A stretch of 64,000 bases of DNA from Seminavis robusta (Eukaryota > Bacillariophyta > Bacillariophyceae > Naviculales > Naviculaceae): the NCBI GenBank assembly GCA_903772945.1, contig CAICTM010000041.1, forward strand, positions 1-64,000, in the 5' to 3' direction. Position 1 is the first letter of the stretch. Each line of letters starts with the position of its first letter. The translations under genes were made by a program, and so were the position numbers. Of the stretch, positions 46,286-56,700 are shown piece by piece. The notes beneath the pieces were generated by a model, which was given only the letters and a program-made list of their open reading frames with translations, ran no database searches and was not told the origin of the DNA.

Positions 46286-46722
46286 TTGGCCACTTTGGGG
46301 CCACTGTGGGACTTTTTTCTATATTGGTGGTTATGCCCGGTAAGGCCCAGGTGAGGTCAGGGGTTCAATTTTGCGTTTTTGCTTTTTTAAAAACTATTTT
46401 GGACTTTGCTCTGAATACCAGATTAGATATAACAAGTTAAAAAGCCCTTAATGCTTGGTACATTGGTATCTTTTGGTGCCTGCTGTTGTTGTTTTGGGCT
46501 TCGGCAGCAGCAACCACCATGATATCAGCTCCCAATCCAGAGCCATGTTGCCAACTCACTACGAAGTATGTATTGAGAATGAAATACATAAAAAGGGACT
46601 AGTTTTAGACTACTAAAGATGTCTGTGCGTTGTGGCAAACCTAGAATACTACAGAAAGAGGTAGCTTTCATTTCAGGAGGTCAATTCTGAAGAAGTCGCC
46701 CTCTGTTCGGACAAGTCGGTCG
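46286..46722. other. Spacer between element genes
   Basis: No coding sequence supported. It lies between the resolvase 3' end and the start of the unknown minus-strand gene and could hold the latter's promoter. Confidence 0.3.
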
Positions 46723-47266
46723 TCATATTGCTCTCAGCTGCGACTTTGTCAGTTTCAGCTGTCCACTAGGGCCTACTATAAGGATACACTTGCACCTGGG
46801 TCCTTCCCTCACAGGAACCCCATTGTCCAGTAGCTTCAATCCACCAATTTCACAACCTGGTGTCATCATGGTAGACCAACGGTTCATTCCATCCAGCACA
46901 AACTTCAGCATATTGTCAATGTCAGGAATGATTGGTCTCACAAAAGGAACTGAATTCTTGAGAATACCCATCAATCTCCTACTGCCTTTGAAGTCAGTAT
47001 TGGTCTCCTCATCCAGAGTGCACCTCCACAGTTACTGGCACACCGGTAGGGAACACCACTCCACTAGCTGTAGCTGGAATCAGATCTTTCACTGCTTGCC
47101 TGAATGATTGCTTCTCTTTACTTCCAGGATGGTACAGACCATACTTGCCCAACCTCATCCTCTTCTCAGGCAATGGCTTGCCTGGGACTTCAAAGCTGAC
47201 CCTCACGGGCTCTTCTGTCAAGTCAACCACTTCCGGCATGGCTGCTTTGTTGTGATGGTTGCACAA
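46723..47266 (-). pseudogene. RusA-like Holliday-junction resolvase
   Basis: Two overlapping minus-strand frames together give the layout of a RusA-type endonuclease. The first (47266-47009) has VSFEVPGKPLPEKRMRLGKYG, a strand-turn start like the family's PPSxN region, and ends in a GVPVTVEVHSG strand. The second (46974-46723) has FVRPIIPDIDNMLKFVLDGMN, which matches the RusA signature D-x-D-N-x-x-K-x-x-L-D-x-(L/M)-N, including the metal-binding aspartates and the conserved Lys. RusA resolvases cut Holliday junctions as dimers with Mg2+ and are known mainly from bacteria and phages. Here the gene lies beside a tyrosine recombinase in what appears to be a nuclear chromosome. The frame change between the two halves means it is broken as written, unless a small intron spans it. 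Identification rests on the signature block, which is strong. Confidence 0.65.
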
Positions 47267-47300
47267 ACATGTTCAGTCTGTTTTGGGATAACACCAAACA

Positions 47301-48403
47301 GCCTTTGGAGATCTTCTGCAGCTACAGAGGAGCCATTCGGTGGGTTGGGATGACTTTTATTGTGCATTCAAAATGTTTGCTGGAAGAATGGGATAACTTA
47401 CCCACAGCCACAACACTGCATGGCACTGCATTGCACTAGCAAAGGAAAGTTTGCCAGAAGGCTCTTCGGTAGCACTCAACTGCCTGGGAAGGAACAGTGT
47501 GGAACATCTCTGCTGACAGGTTTCCTGTTCTTTTCGGTGATGTTGGGGAATGCTGGGACTATCTATTTAAGGGGGGGTGGAGCATGCATAGACAGGCTAT
47601 GCTGGCAGCATAAGTACAAGGTGCCGGTGCTCTATCAAGCTCCCTGGCTTGGTCCCTGACTTGGAGCCAAAGCATACCGGTTATATAATATCTACATGGT
47701 GAATACCTTAAAAACCAGAATGTCACCCCAACTGTTACTAGAGCCACCTTCTAACTTTTGGGACCGTTGCTTGTTGGGCTTGGATCTTTTGCAAAGATAT
47801 GGTGACGTCAGCAAGGGCGCACACATTCCCTTCGAAGAAGAGCCGCGAAATCACTCAAAAGCGAAGCGGAAGCAAAGGAGAAACTGCCCTCGCGAGAATG
47901 AACGCAAACCGTTGGCATTCATTCTAGCGGACCAGGATTATGCATCATCAGGCAAACTCGCTCTGCTCCCCCCTGCTCAACTGGCTACCGAAAATAAAGG
48001 TTTTTGTCGGCTCCACCATAACTAGAAAGAAGGTTTCGGCCAAGGTGATGGAATCAACGGTACAAGTTTTGGTCAAAGGGGACGAAAACTCGTCCTTTGA
48101 GCTGGGCGAGTTTGCATGCTGTAGACTATATTCTGTGCTTGTACAGCCATATTCTACGTTCATTCAAGGACTATTTCTAAGCCTTTAAAAGGTTATGTGT
48201 GTAATGTACAATATACTTGCCTGGCGACATGATTCTTCTCTTGACAGTGTTCTTTCGACAAACGATGGATATATTCATAATGCATCGGCGTGCTTCGCCA
48301 TCTGCTCTGTTTTGTACTTTCGTTGAAACTATTCAGTTGACTTTTGGAATGCGTTCGTTGACTTGGAAGTTCTACCGCACGGTACTGCAGGTTCATTCTC
48401 AGT
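47301..48403. other. Intergenic DNA right of the mobile block
   Basis: 1.1 kb with no supported gene or repeat. A GGGGGGG run lies near 47570. The right boundary of the Crypton-like block should fall in or before this stretch. Confidence 0.35.
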
Positions 48404-49848
48404 CTATGCAGCTCGTCGCATTTGTTGACCATTGCGAGGCACTTCCCCATTCATTGATTCTTGTTTGTTGGCAGGGAATGTGTCATGATTCACACCGGGG
48501 ATGACGGCGCCGCCTCCATTCGGCGTAGGGCGCGATAGTTGCATGTCGGAATCAGGGGCGGCATTGGAGCGCGCCTCGGGACCTGGTTTTCCAATCAGAA
48601 ACTCCATCCAGCTATTCCATCGCTCCCGCTCTGTGCCCACCTCCAAGTTTTGCATAATGCTTGTGTCGTAGACCTGTTTGCGGTCTCGTTCGAGAATGTC
48701 AGAAACGGCCTTATCGCCTCCTAGCCATTCTCCCCTCAAAAAGCCGGTGGCCTCATCCAGCTTACCATCCGGTCGATCAAGAGGTTTGAGGTTCTCGTCT
48801 AGTCGGTATGCCAATGGCACAGCCCGAGGCAAACACAAATCGATAATGTCTTCTTTTGGAATGTCTTCCAATCTCATAATGAGAGACCTCAGGTTGTTCT
48901 CGTGTCCCACAACGAGAATAGTTTTTCCACTAGTAAGTGCCGGAGCGATTGTTTCATCCCAGTATCCACGGGATCGCTCCATGGTGCACTTTAGTGACTC
49001 TGCCAGAGGCAATTTATGTTTCATCTGTTGAAGAAGAAATCAAAGACACAGAAGCAAAGTCAGATATACTCAACGGAAACAGATCCACTTGTTGGCATAA
49101 GTATGCCTTGAACCATCACAGGGATAGTGCTGATATAACTTACCATTTGATAACGAGGATCTTTGGCTGGATGAAACATATGGTCGTCTTCCATACACGG
49201 CGGAGGCTCATCGTAGGATCGCCTCCATCGCTTCACTTGATCCTTTCCAAATTGCATGACAACTTCCTTCTTGTTCTTTCCCACCAAGTCACCGTAATGG
49301 CGCTCATTGAGTCTCCAATGCTTGTGTACTGGAATGTACTCTTGTCCCATTTCCATGAGTACGAGATTCGTTGTCCGAATCGATCGTCGTAGCAGTGACG
49401 TGTGTACTTCATCAAAGAGGATTCCACTCTTGGCCAGCATGTCTCCGGCAACTCGTGCTTCCAACACACCATCATCTGTCAAGGGTGTATCTGTCCAGCC
49501 AATAAAGCGATTATCACGATTCCAAGTGCTCTGCGGAGATGATGAGACGAGTGCCGTGTCAGAAACAGAACAAACAGTGGTACAAAAAACAGAACATTGA
49601 CTTTGACATACCTGTCCATGTCTCAAGAAAACCAGTTGATAAGGAGTTTGGCAGTTAAGACTGGTAAAGTCTCGTTGTTGGGGGGATTCGAGGTGGTGAC
49701 TGCGGTCTAAAGATGAAGAGCTGGAAAGAGCTGTGTACTGCTTGCTGCCAGAGGAATGGAGGCAACGCACAGCCGGTCGGATTCGCTGTGGAGACGGTGC
49801 CGCTTGGACCAACGCGGATAGATGAAGGGTAGCTCGACAGGGTATCAT
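48404..49848 (-). CDS. Phosphoglycerate mutase, organelle-targeted form
   Basis: Spliced from 49848-49612, 49530-49144 and 49024-48404 (introns 81 and 119 bp, GT-AG), 414 residues. It is a cofactor-dependent (2,3-bisphosphoglycerate) PGAM of the histidine phosphatase superfamily, interconverting 3- and 2-phosphoglycerate. FLRHGQ (exon 1) joins STWNRDNRFIGWTD (exon 2) across the first intron, giving the phosphohistidine motif. LNERHYGDLVGKNK, the PP-CMEDDH and DPRY substrate loops, and VVGHENNLRSLI with the second catalytic His follow. Residues 1-35 (MIPCRATLHLSALVQ...RPAVRCLHSSG) are Arg/Ser-rich without acids, like a mitochondrial presequence. An ~80-residue Pro/Asn/Gly-rich tail beyond the usual end is unexplained. 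The open frame continues upstream to a TTG at 49980, but the first ATG is at 49848. Confidence 0.88.
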
Positions 49849-51641
49849 GGTCAACAATGCAATAGAGATCTCTGCAGTTGTGGTTTGTGGGAGCAACGCA
49901 CTAGATAATCGGTGAGCGAGAAGAGTGAGAAACGACTGCCTCTTGTTTTTCTCAGAAGAAGGAAATGAGCCGAGGAACAAATAAATGCTGTCTTCGGCGT
50001 GGGGTTCTTGGATCTCATTATCTTATCCGTAGCCAATAAGGGGGATAGAATTTTGGTGTCACAGCTAAAGACAGCGACTCATCGCCTTCCACAGCTGTCC
50101 ATGCATCCAGAAAGCTGCCAAAGAACAAAAAGCTACCAAGAACTGAAGATAGAAGAGCCTCTCTCCGTTGCTTTTAGTCAGTTTTGTGCCACGCACGACA
50201 AAGAAGCGGTGCGTAGGTGAACTCCAAAAAAGGATTCTACTTTGATGTTAAGATATACAATGAAGCCAACAAGTCAACGGGTTGCATCGAGCACCGCTGG
50301 GCCAGGGCAGTAGATAGTACATGTACATGTAACAAGATAGCTGGCAGTCCTCCTTCTATGATAGTATTCTCAGCTCAATTGGGTAACCATTTTGGCAGTC
50401 ATGTCGTTTCTCAAGGCAGGACCTCATCCTTTCCTGTCTGTGGCGACATTTTATTGCTCCTTCCTTGGACAGCCAACTCCTTATTTGAAAATGCAATCAA
50501 GTAAGTTTTCATCGCTGCTGGAGGAAGATGCCGTGGAAATCTCAAGTGGCGAATAGCAATACTATCTTGTAAGAGAGGTAAAGTCATTGCATAGATGTCA
50601 ATCAAGGCCACGTCAGGTCAACGACACGTTGGAGTATCAAAGAGGCGACTCAAAAGCTGGCATGTCCTTCTTGGACAAGACGTTCTCCACTCTAAGTTTT
50701 GTAGGACACGGGAGCAGGTCGAAATGCCTCTTTTCAGCCAGCCTTCACTTCTTCGCACCGGAAAGTATAGCATCGTTCCTCTCCTTGCAACTCTAGACAA
50801 AGGTGGCAATGGCAACATCCCATCAAGACTGGGCAGTTTGCTCGTACGTCAATCGAAAGCATTGGATGGGAGCCATACAAGTTTCAAGAGTCCTGTATCG
50901 AGCTCTGGATGTAGGTCAAATTTCGGGCGGAAGTAAAAAGTATCGGCAGCATCAAGAAATACCGGTAGCTACGGTGTGCTGTGTTGGCCTTGACACTGCC
51001 TCTTTTCCTTGGTCTTGACTCAGAGGCAGACCGTCGTTTACCTGCCTCTATGACAGAGTGCTGACAGAATATCTACATCGTACAGCTCGGAACAAGTTCT
51101 CGAGTCGAGTGACTTCTGGCACGTGTGCACTTAGGTTTTGGCTTCCCATGTCCTCAGTGCGATTTTCCTTCCCATACTACCAACGGGGTTTTGTGGCAAA
51201 AGCAATAGTTTTGAACCTGGAAATGAAAGCATCTAAGTTGCACGAGAAAAGGTCCCGCAAGTAGCCGCCCGTACGGAGACCTAGCTATAGCCGATTTCAA
51301 TGTGCAGCTATCTATAGCAGTGCTCTGAAGCTTGCACTCTTACCGATCTCTAGTTAGTTAGAGGCAAGAGCCACTCAAAGAAGTTCCTAGTTTCAGTATT
51401 GAAGGCTACGTGATTCGACGCAGCGTTCGTTGCTTTGCTATCAGCTCTGTCGAGCGTGCTGGTCTTTCTCAAAGCGGATTGTGCCATCAACCGATCTTCA
51501 CTCATTGCCGCCTGGGACTTGGACGATCCAGGCGCACTCCGGCTGGTTTGCAACTGGCGGTTGCCTTGACATTCGCGACGGTTGCCTTGAGGCACCATTG
51601 TATGGAATTGCTGAGGAGGCATGCCTGTGATGCTGGACTCC
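49849..51641. other. Intergenic region between PGAM and PDS
   Basis: 1.8 kb. I see no gene, RNA or repeat that I can support. It should contain the PGAM promoter on its left and the 3' UTR of the desaturase on its right. Confidence 0.4.
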
Positions 51642-53457
51642 TTATGGATGAGAAACCGTTGCACCAGAACCTTGCTGACCTCCTCCAAAGGCAATCGGAT
51701 AGTTGCCTCTCACTCCTGCTGGTATGCGTTCTTGCCATTCATTGTTGGCTATGCTTTCTGTGACTTGACGGACTCCTTTGGTTGCTTTGTTGGCTGCCTT
51801 GTCGCACACCACTTCAGCAGCCAGCTTACCGCTCAGCACGGCTCCCTCCATGGAACCCAGGTACTTTTGAATGGCAAAATCACCCGCCATTACAAAGTTG
51901 TCGATTGGTGATTCCTGACTGGGTCGGAACTTTCCACGCCCTGGAGTAGCCGCATAGACGCTTCGAGGGACACGTACAACTGTGCTCTTCGTGACTTTGG
52001 CGCCGCCATCCATGGCACCGGGACCAATCTCGGTGGGGAACAGTCTCGCTAGCTCTTTGACGGTTGCATCAATGATTTCTTCGTCACTTGCAGCAATCCA
52101 ATTCTTTTCGGACCCTGCTACGGGAGAGCATGGAGCAAAGACCAACTCCAGCATGGATGCCTTGTCGGAGGCATATTCTTCGCAGCAGACTGACATGTCG
52201 GCGTAAACACTTAGCAGGGGACTCCTGGAAAAGCAAAGTCCATCCAAGGCTTTTAGCTTGCGATCAAACCAAAGCTGAATGTTGACGACGGGGATCCCTT
52301 CAAGTTCGTCCAATTGTCGAAAGTACGGCATTGTGGACCAACTTGAGGGAATCAATCGTTTCACGACATCCACGGGCATCGCTGAGACATACATGTCCGC
52401 TGTAATGGTGCTCCCGTCGGCACACAGCAAACCCTTGACTGAATTGTCCGCATTCAAATCAATCGACGCAATGGGTTTCCCCATTTGAACTTGTCCACCT
52501 GTCTTCTCAATGTGATCTACAATTGGTTGACAGAGTCGATCTGGCTGATTCCCATCCAAGAATGCTGTCTGAGATCCATCTGAAGATCACGCTTTATTAG
52601 GGAAAACCAAAACCCAACAAATACCGTGACAAGATTCCTGCATTAGTGAGCACCTTTGCTTACTTACCTGCTTCGTTGATGAACCTATTCATTGCGGTCA
52701 AAATGACCGACATGCTTAGTCGATCCGGGTCAATAAAGTCCAATGCCTTGCCCATGGCAATGAAAATCTCTTGGTTGATTCGTTCTGGCATTCCGTACTT
52801 TTGCATGAATTGCAAGACTGACAGTTCGTCTTGAGCATCTATAAAAGATTGCCCCTCCAACAGCATGGGTAGCAATCCAGGAACCATGCGAATTTTTTCC
52901 GTCAAAGTGAGCATTTCCGTATTGGTCAAGATGGCGGCTGCCATATTCAAGGGTGCAGGGACTCCGGGTGGAAATTCAAAGGATGTGAATTGACCTGGCT
53001 TGTCGGCCATGGCAAATGTCATTCGATGAGGTTTCCATTGTAATCGATCTTCAATATCCAGTTCTTCAAACAGATTCATCATGTTGGGATAGGCTCCAAA
53101 GAAGATGTGCAATCCCGTCTCGATCCAATCCCCATCTTCATCTTGCCAGGCCGAGACTTTTCCACCCAGCACATTTCGTGCTTCATAGACAATGGGCTTG
53201 TGACCGGCATCGCTCAAGTACTTGGCACATGCGAGACCCGAGAGGCCACCGCCGATAATGGCAACAGTTTTTTGCTGCTCCTCTGTCGCTGGATTTTGTC
53301 GAAATTTCTCCGAAAGAGCCGATGCTTCTTTGTAGTTTTCCGTGAGTTTGATTCTGGCTGGAGTGGGCAGACGGGAGGTGGACGATAACGCCAAAGCACT
53401 CGTGAGGTATGTTAGTAGCAAAGCGATAACTCCATAGAGAACTGTAGGCGGTGGCAT
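51642..53457 (-). CDS. PDS: 15-cis-phytoene desaturase, plastid
   Basis: Two exons, 53457-52668 and 52579-51642 (88-bp GT-AG intron), 575 residues. It introduces two double bonds into phytoene to make zeta-carotene, with plastoquinone as electron acceptor, at plastid membranes. Residues about 65-94 are the FAD-binding beta-alpha-beta fold (VAIIGGGLSGLACAKYLSDAG, then VYEARNVLGGKVSAW). GLHIFFGAYPNMMNLFEELDI, NRFINEA+DGSQTAFLDGNQPDRLC across the splice, and the closing YLGSMEGAVLSGKLAAEVV are typical of plant-type PDS. The first ~24 residues are a hydrophobic signal (VLYGVIALLLTYLTSALALSS) followed by a Ser/Arg/Pro-rich stretch, the bipartite layout used for plastids of red secondary origin. 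I chose the ATG at 53457 because a start at the upstream in-frame ATG (53592) would bury that signal. It is divergent with the kinetochore gene. Confidence 0.92.
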
Positions 53458-53773
53458 GGTGTGCGAGGTTCTGGATAAGGGATGTGTGTTGTCAAGGTCG
53501 TCCTCCTCAACATTTACAACAACAAAAAATGTTGTCCCTGATGGTCGTTGAGATCGAGGTGTGGAAGGGACAGAATCTTTGGTGTCAATCATCAACACTG
53601 ACGTCAGTGTTTAGTCCTGGGAATTCGTGACTTCACGCCACCCGACACATCTCAATTGCAACGGCTCTCACTTTCCAACCGATTTTGAATTCTTCGGGTT
53701 TTCGACGAAGGGCAGCTTCGAGTGCATCTATCTTTAGAAAAATCTCATCAACAGTTTCACCATTTTCGGAGCC
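53458..53773. promoter_or_regulatory. Divergent spacer: PDS / KNL1-like
   Basis: 316 bp between the chosen PDS start and the ATG of the kinetochore gene. Both promoters must be here unless PDS starts at 53592, which would leave only 181 bp. Short GACGTCAG (near 53601) is visible, a CRE-like word; its role is unproven. Confidence 0.4.
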
Positions 53774-56700
53774 ATGAACGACGACAAGGAAAACAAAATG
53801 GATGGAAGATCGGTCGGTGATGGGCAGTCACCTTCTCGCAGGAGATCGGACGCTAGTAGTTTCAGCTTTCGAAACATTCCTCCCAACACCCCTCTTCGCA
53901 ACACTCCGCTCAAGGATGTTTTGGCCAGTGCAAGGAAGAAAAGCCATCCAACACCCAGCATTGACTTTCACAACAACAATATATCACAGCACCAGCAAAC
54001 AAATACAAATGATCTCTCGACTTCCACCACGGATTCTTCCTATGATGGATGCCTGAAGGATCTCATGGTTGGATTGGACACTAGTTCAGCAAACGACACG
54101 TCCCACTCGTCGTCATCCGTTAGCAGCGGCCTCATGAACCGAACCGTCCTCAGTGACACCACCGAGGTTACTGCTTCCATCTTTGTCAGGGCAGCGAGCT
54201 CCAAGCAGTGTTTGCTGGACGTGACACGGTCCGAGAAAAAGCGAAAGCGGAAAGAAGAAGCCAAGGAAAAGCAACACCGAGCGCCGCTGGAAGAAATCCA
54301 TTTGAATCTTAGTGGTGAAACTAGTCACAGCAATGTAGCTAACAAAACAACTGCAAATGACGATGACGCAATGGAAACAGATCATCAGAGTCAACAACAA
54401 CAATCTTCGTTTCTCGAGCAACTGAAACACAAGGAGACATCATCCGACGACAACGCGAGAGAAGAAGACAAGGAAATCCAAACCAATGGACTACGGGCAC
54501 CCTCTGGCTTGGCAACCACAACTCAGCCCAAAAATAAGGAGAACAATCCGGTCAATAATCCACCACGTAGTCGCCGCAGCTCGTTGTTGACGGGGTCTTC
54601 GCCGTTAGCCGCCGTCAACCCACGAATCCAGGCTTCACCCAACAGCATCCGGAAAATGACAGCGTCCCTGAAACGAAATCGTCTTCAACGTAGACTGGAA
54701 CGAGACCGAAACATCCGAAAGAGGCTTTCCACGGGAGTAGCAAACAAAAAACCAGTTGTACCTGCTGGAAGAACTCCTGGTGGGTCCAGGTTCTCCATTG
54801 GAAGTGCCTTTGCAAAGGCAGGACGTGGGTCGATCGGAAGTCGGCGTTCATCATCTGGGGGAGAAAGTGCTGGAGAGCACACGGGTGAATTGTCTTGGAA
54901 TCTCTCCAGCAAGCTAGCGCAGTCTCCATTGGAATCAGCTGATGAAAAGGAGGGACCTGACAATGGGAGTGAAAAGCCCTTTACATCACCAGAATTTTTG
55001 GTGGGTGGCGCAGCAAAGCCTGCGGTTGGAGGTCAAAATGGATACGAAGACACTACGGAGATTAACTTTGATTTCGACAAGTGGATCAGGGATCCAATTG
55101 AGAAACCGGCGGAATGTGATGTGGAAGCCTCGGTTCGTAATGGGACAAGTGCAGTCGCTCTTCGCAGGTTGTCAAAGACTGACAATAAGGATCGCAAGGA
55201 TGGCGACGCTTCGATATCCCAGCAATACAGTGAGACTCAAAGCGTTGATAGCTCTACCAGAAAGCCTTTCACTCTCGTGGACTCAATGTCAAAGTCACTG
55301 GGATCGTCCGCAGCCGGTTGTGCAGCATCCATTCGGGACCCGTTCAGTAATCAAATGGATGATAAGAGTGGACGCAGCAGCAACAAGAATGGCTCGGAGG
55401 TCTCCTCGAAGCGGCGATCTACGTCGTCCACCAGTACTGGTTCCATTGGTCAGAAGGATCTTGCTCTTGACAACACCACAAAAGGATCTGCCGATTTTTC
55501 CAGCATCAAATCGGTTGTAGGCAGCAACAACAAAGATGATTGGGAACACAGCCAGGAGGAATCCAAACGCAGTTCTCCCCCGCGCGAAATTTCGGTTGCT
55601 ATGGGCTCCCAAGAGACCACTCCACGAGAATTAAATGGGATGCAGTCGCCCACGAGCACAACAGAAGCAGCAGCCCACCGTGCACCTGGCTCTTCTTCAA
55701 AGATTACGCCTACAAGATTGAAGAAAAGACCACGTCGAATCGCAAATCCCGATGCGATCACCTCTCCGGCGCACAATACGCGGGGTGCCGTCAAGAAAAG
55801 AGCCCTGGTGGAGGGAGACCAAACGAATGTCCCCGATGCGTCCCCTGCAACGGGAAACAATCAAACGCAACTCGTATTTGACCAAAACGTCGACTCTTCT
55901 GCCACCAAGGAACAGCGGAACGGAAGGGAATCCCTGGCTCCAAGTGTCACTACCAGGGCAAGTCGTCGGAGTTCAGCCACCTCGGATTATCCAAACATCA
56001 ACGATATCCTCGGCTCGACGTTTGGCGATACCGATGATGATGACGATGGTATGACAGTCGACTTTTCCATAGGCGATCTGCTTGGACGAGGAGACGAGGG
56101 CTCTCGGCGATCCAGTATCGGCGTAACAAATCGACGGAGCTCCACTTTCCGAGCTTCTCTTTCCAGCCTTCCCGAAAATGGGCCTGGGCTTGATGTCGCG
56201 AGCATTGGAGGCAAATCAGGTCTTGAAGAGGCAGGAATCCTTGCAAAGCAGAAACACCGAAGATCCAATCGACGCAAAAGTTCAGCCTTCCTGCTTCCCA
56301 GCATGGTAGTGGAGGAGAACGATACACCTAAGGACACGGCTCTGTTGAACGAGCACGAAGCTCCGGACAAGCCACAAGAGAAAAGACCCGATGCCGCAAA
56401 GCCAGTCAACTCGAGATCCCCTGGGCAGAATCGTACTCGTCGACATTTAGGTACGGCTTCAATCGATTCGCCGGCTCGGCATACCAGAAGTGCGGGCAGA
56501 TCATTGGTTGAAGGGCTTGCCATGTCACCCGCATCAAAACGTGGGAGCGAACCTCGCACTCAAGGTCCATCAGGGAGCAGCAAGGAAAAGGTCGTTTTAT
56601 CTCCTCCCAAGATCTATTTCGAAATGAATGAAGACACCGTCTCCACTGCAGCTCTATTGGCGCAAGCAAACCCCAACTTCAAACCTAGAACTTCATCGAT

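Larger units (their letters stand above)
40809..47300. mobile_element. Crypton-like element remnant with accessory genes
   Basis: A block of non-host-like coding DNA: tyrosine recombinase (+, about 41107-44026), an unknown gene (-, 46285-44347) and a RusA-like resolvase (-, 47266-46723). The outer LTR element landed at its left side, so its left end may lie in 31541-31625. I found no terminal inverted repeats, as expected for Cryptons, and cannot place the boundaries. That the three genes belong to one element is an inference from adjacency and shared decay. Confidence 0.5.

Noticed and set aside
53458-53592. Upstream in-frame ATG for phytoene desaturase
   Set aside because: It would place 45 polar residues before a hydrophobic signal peptide needed for plastid import.
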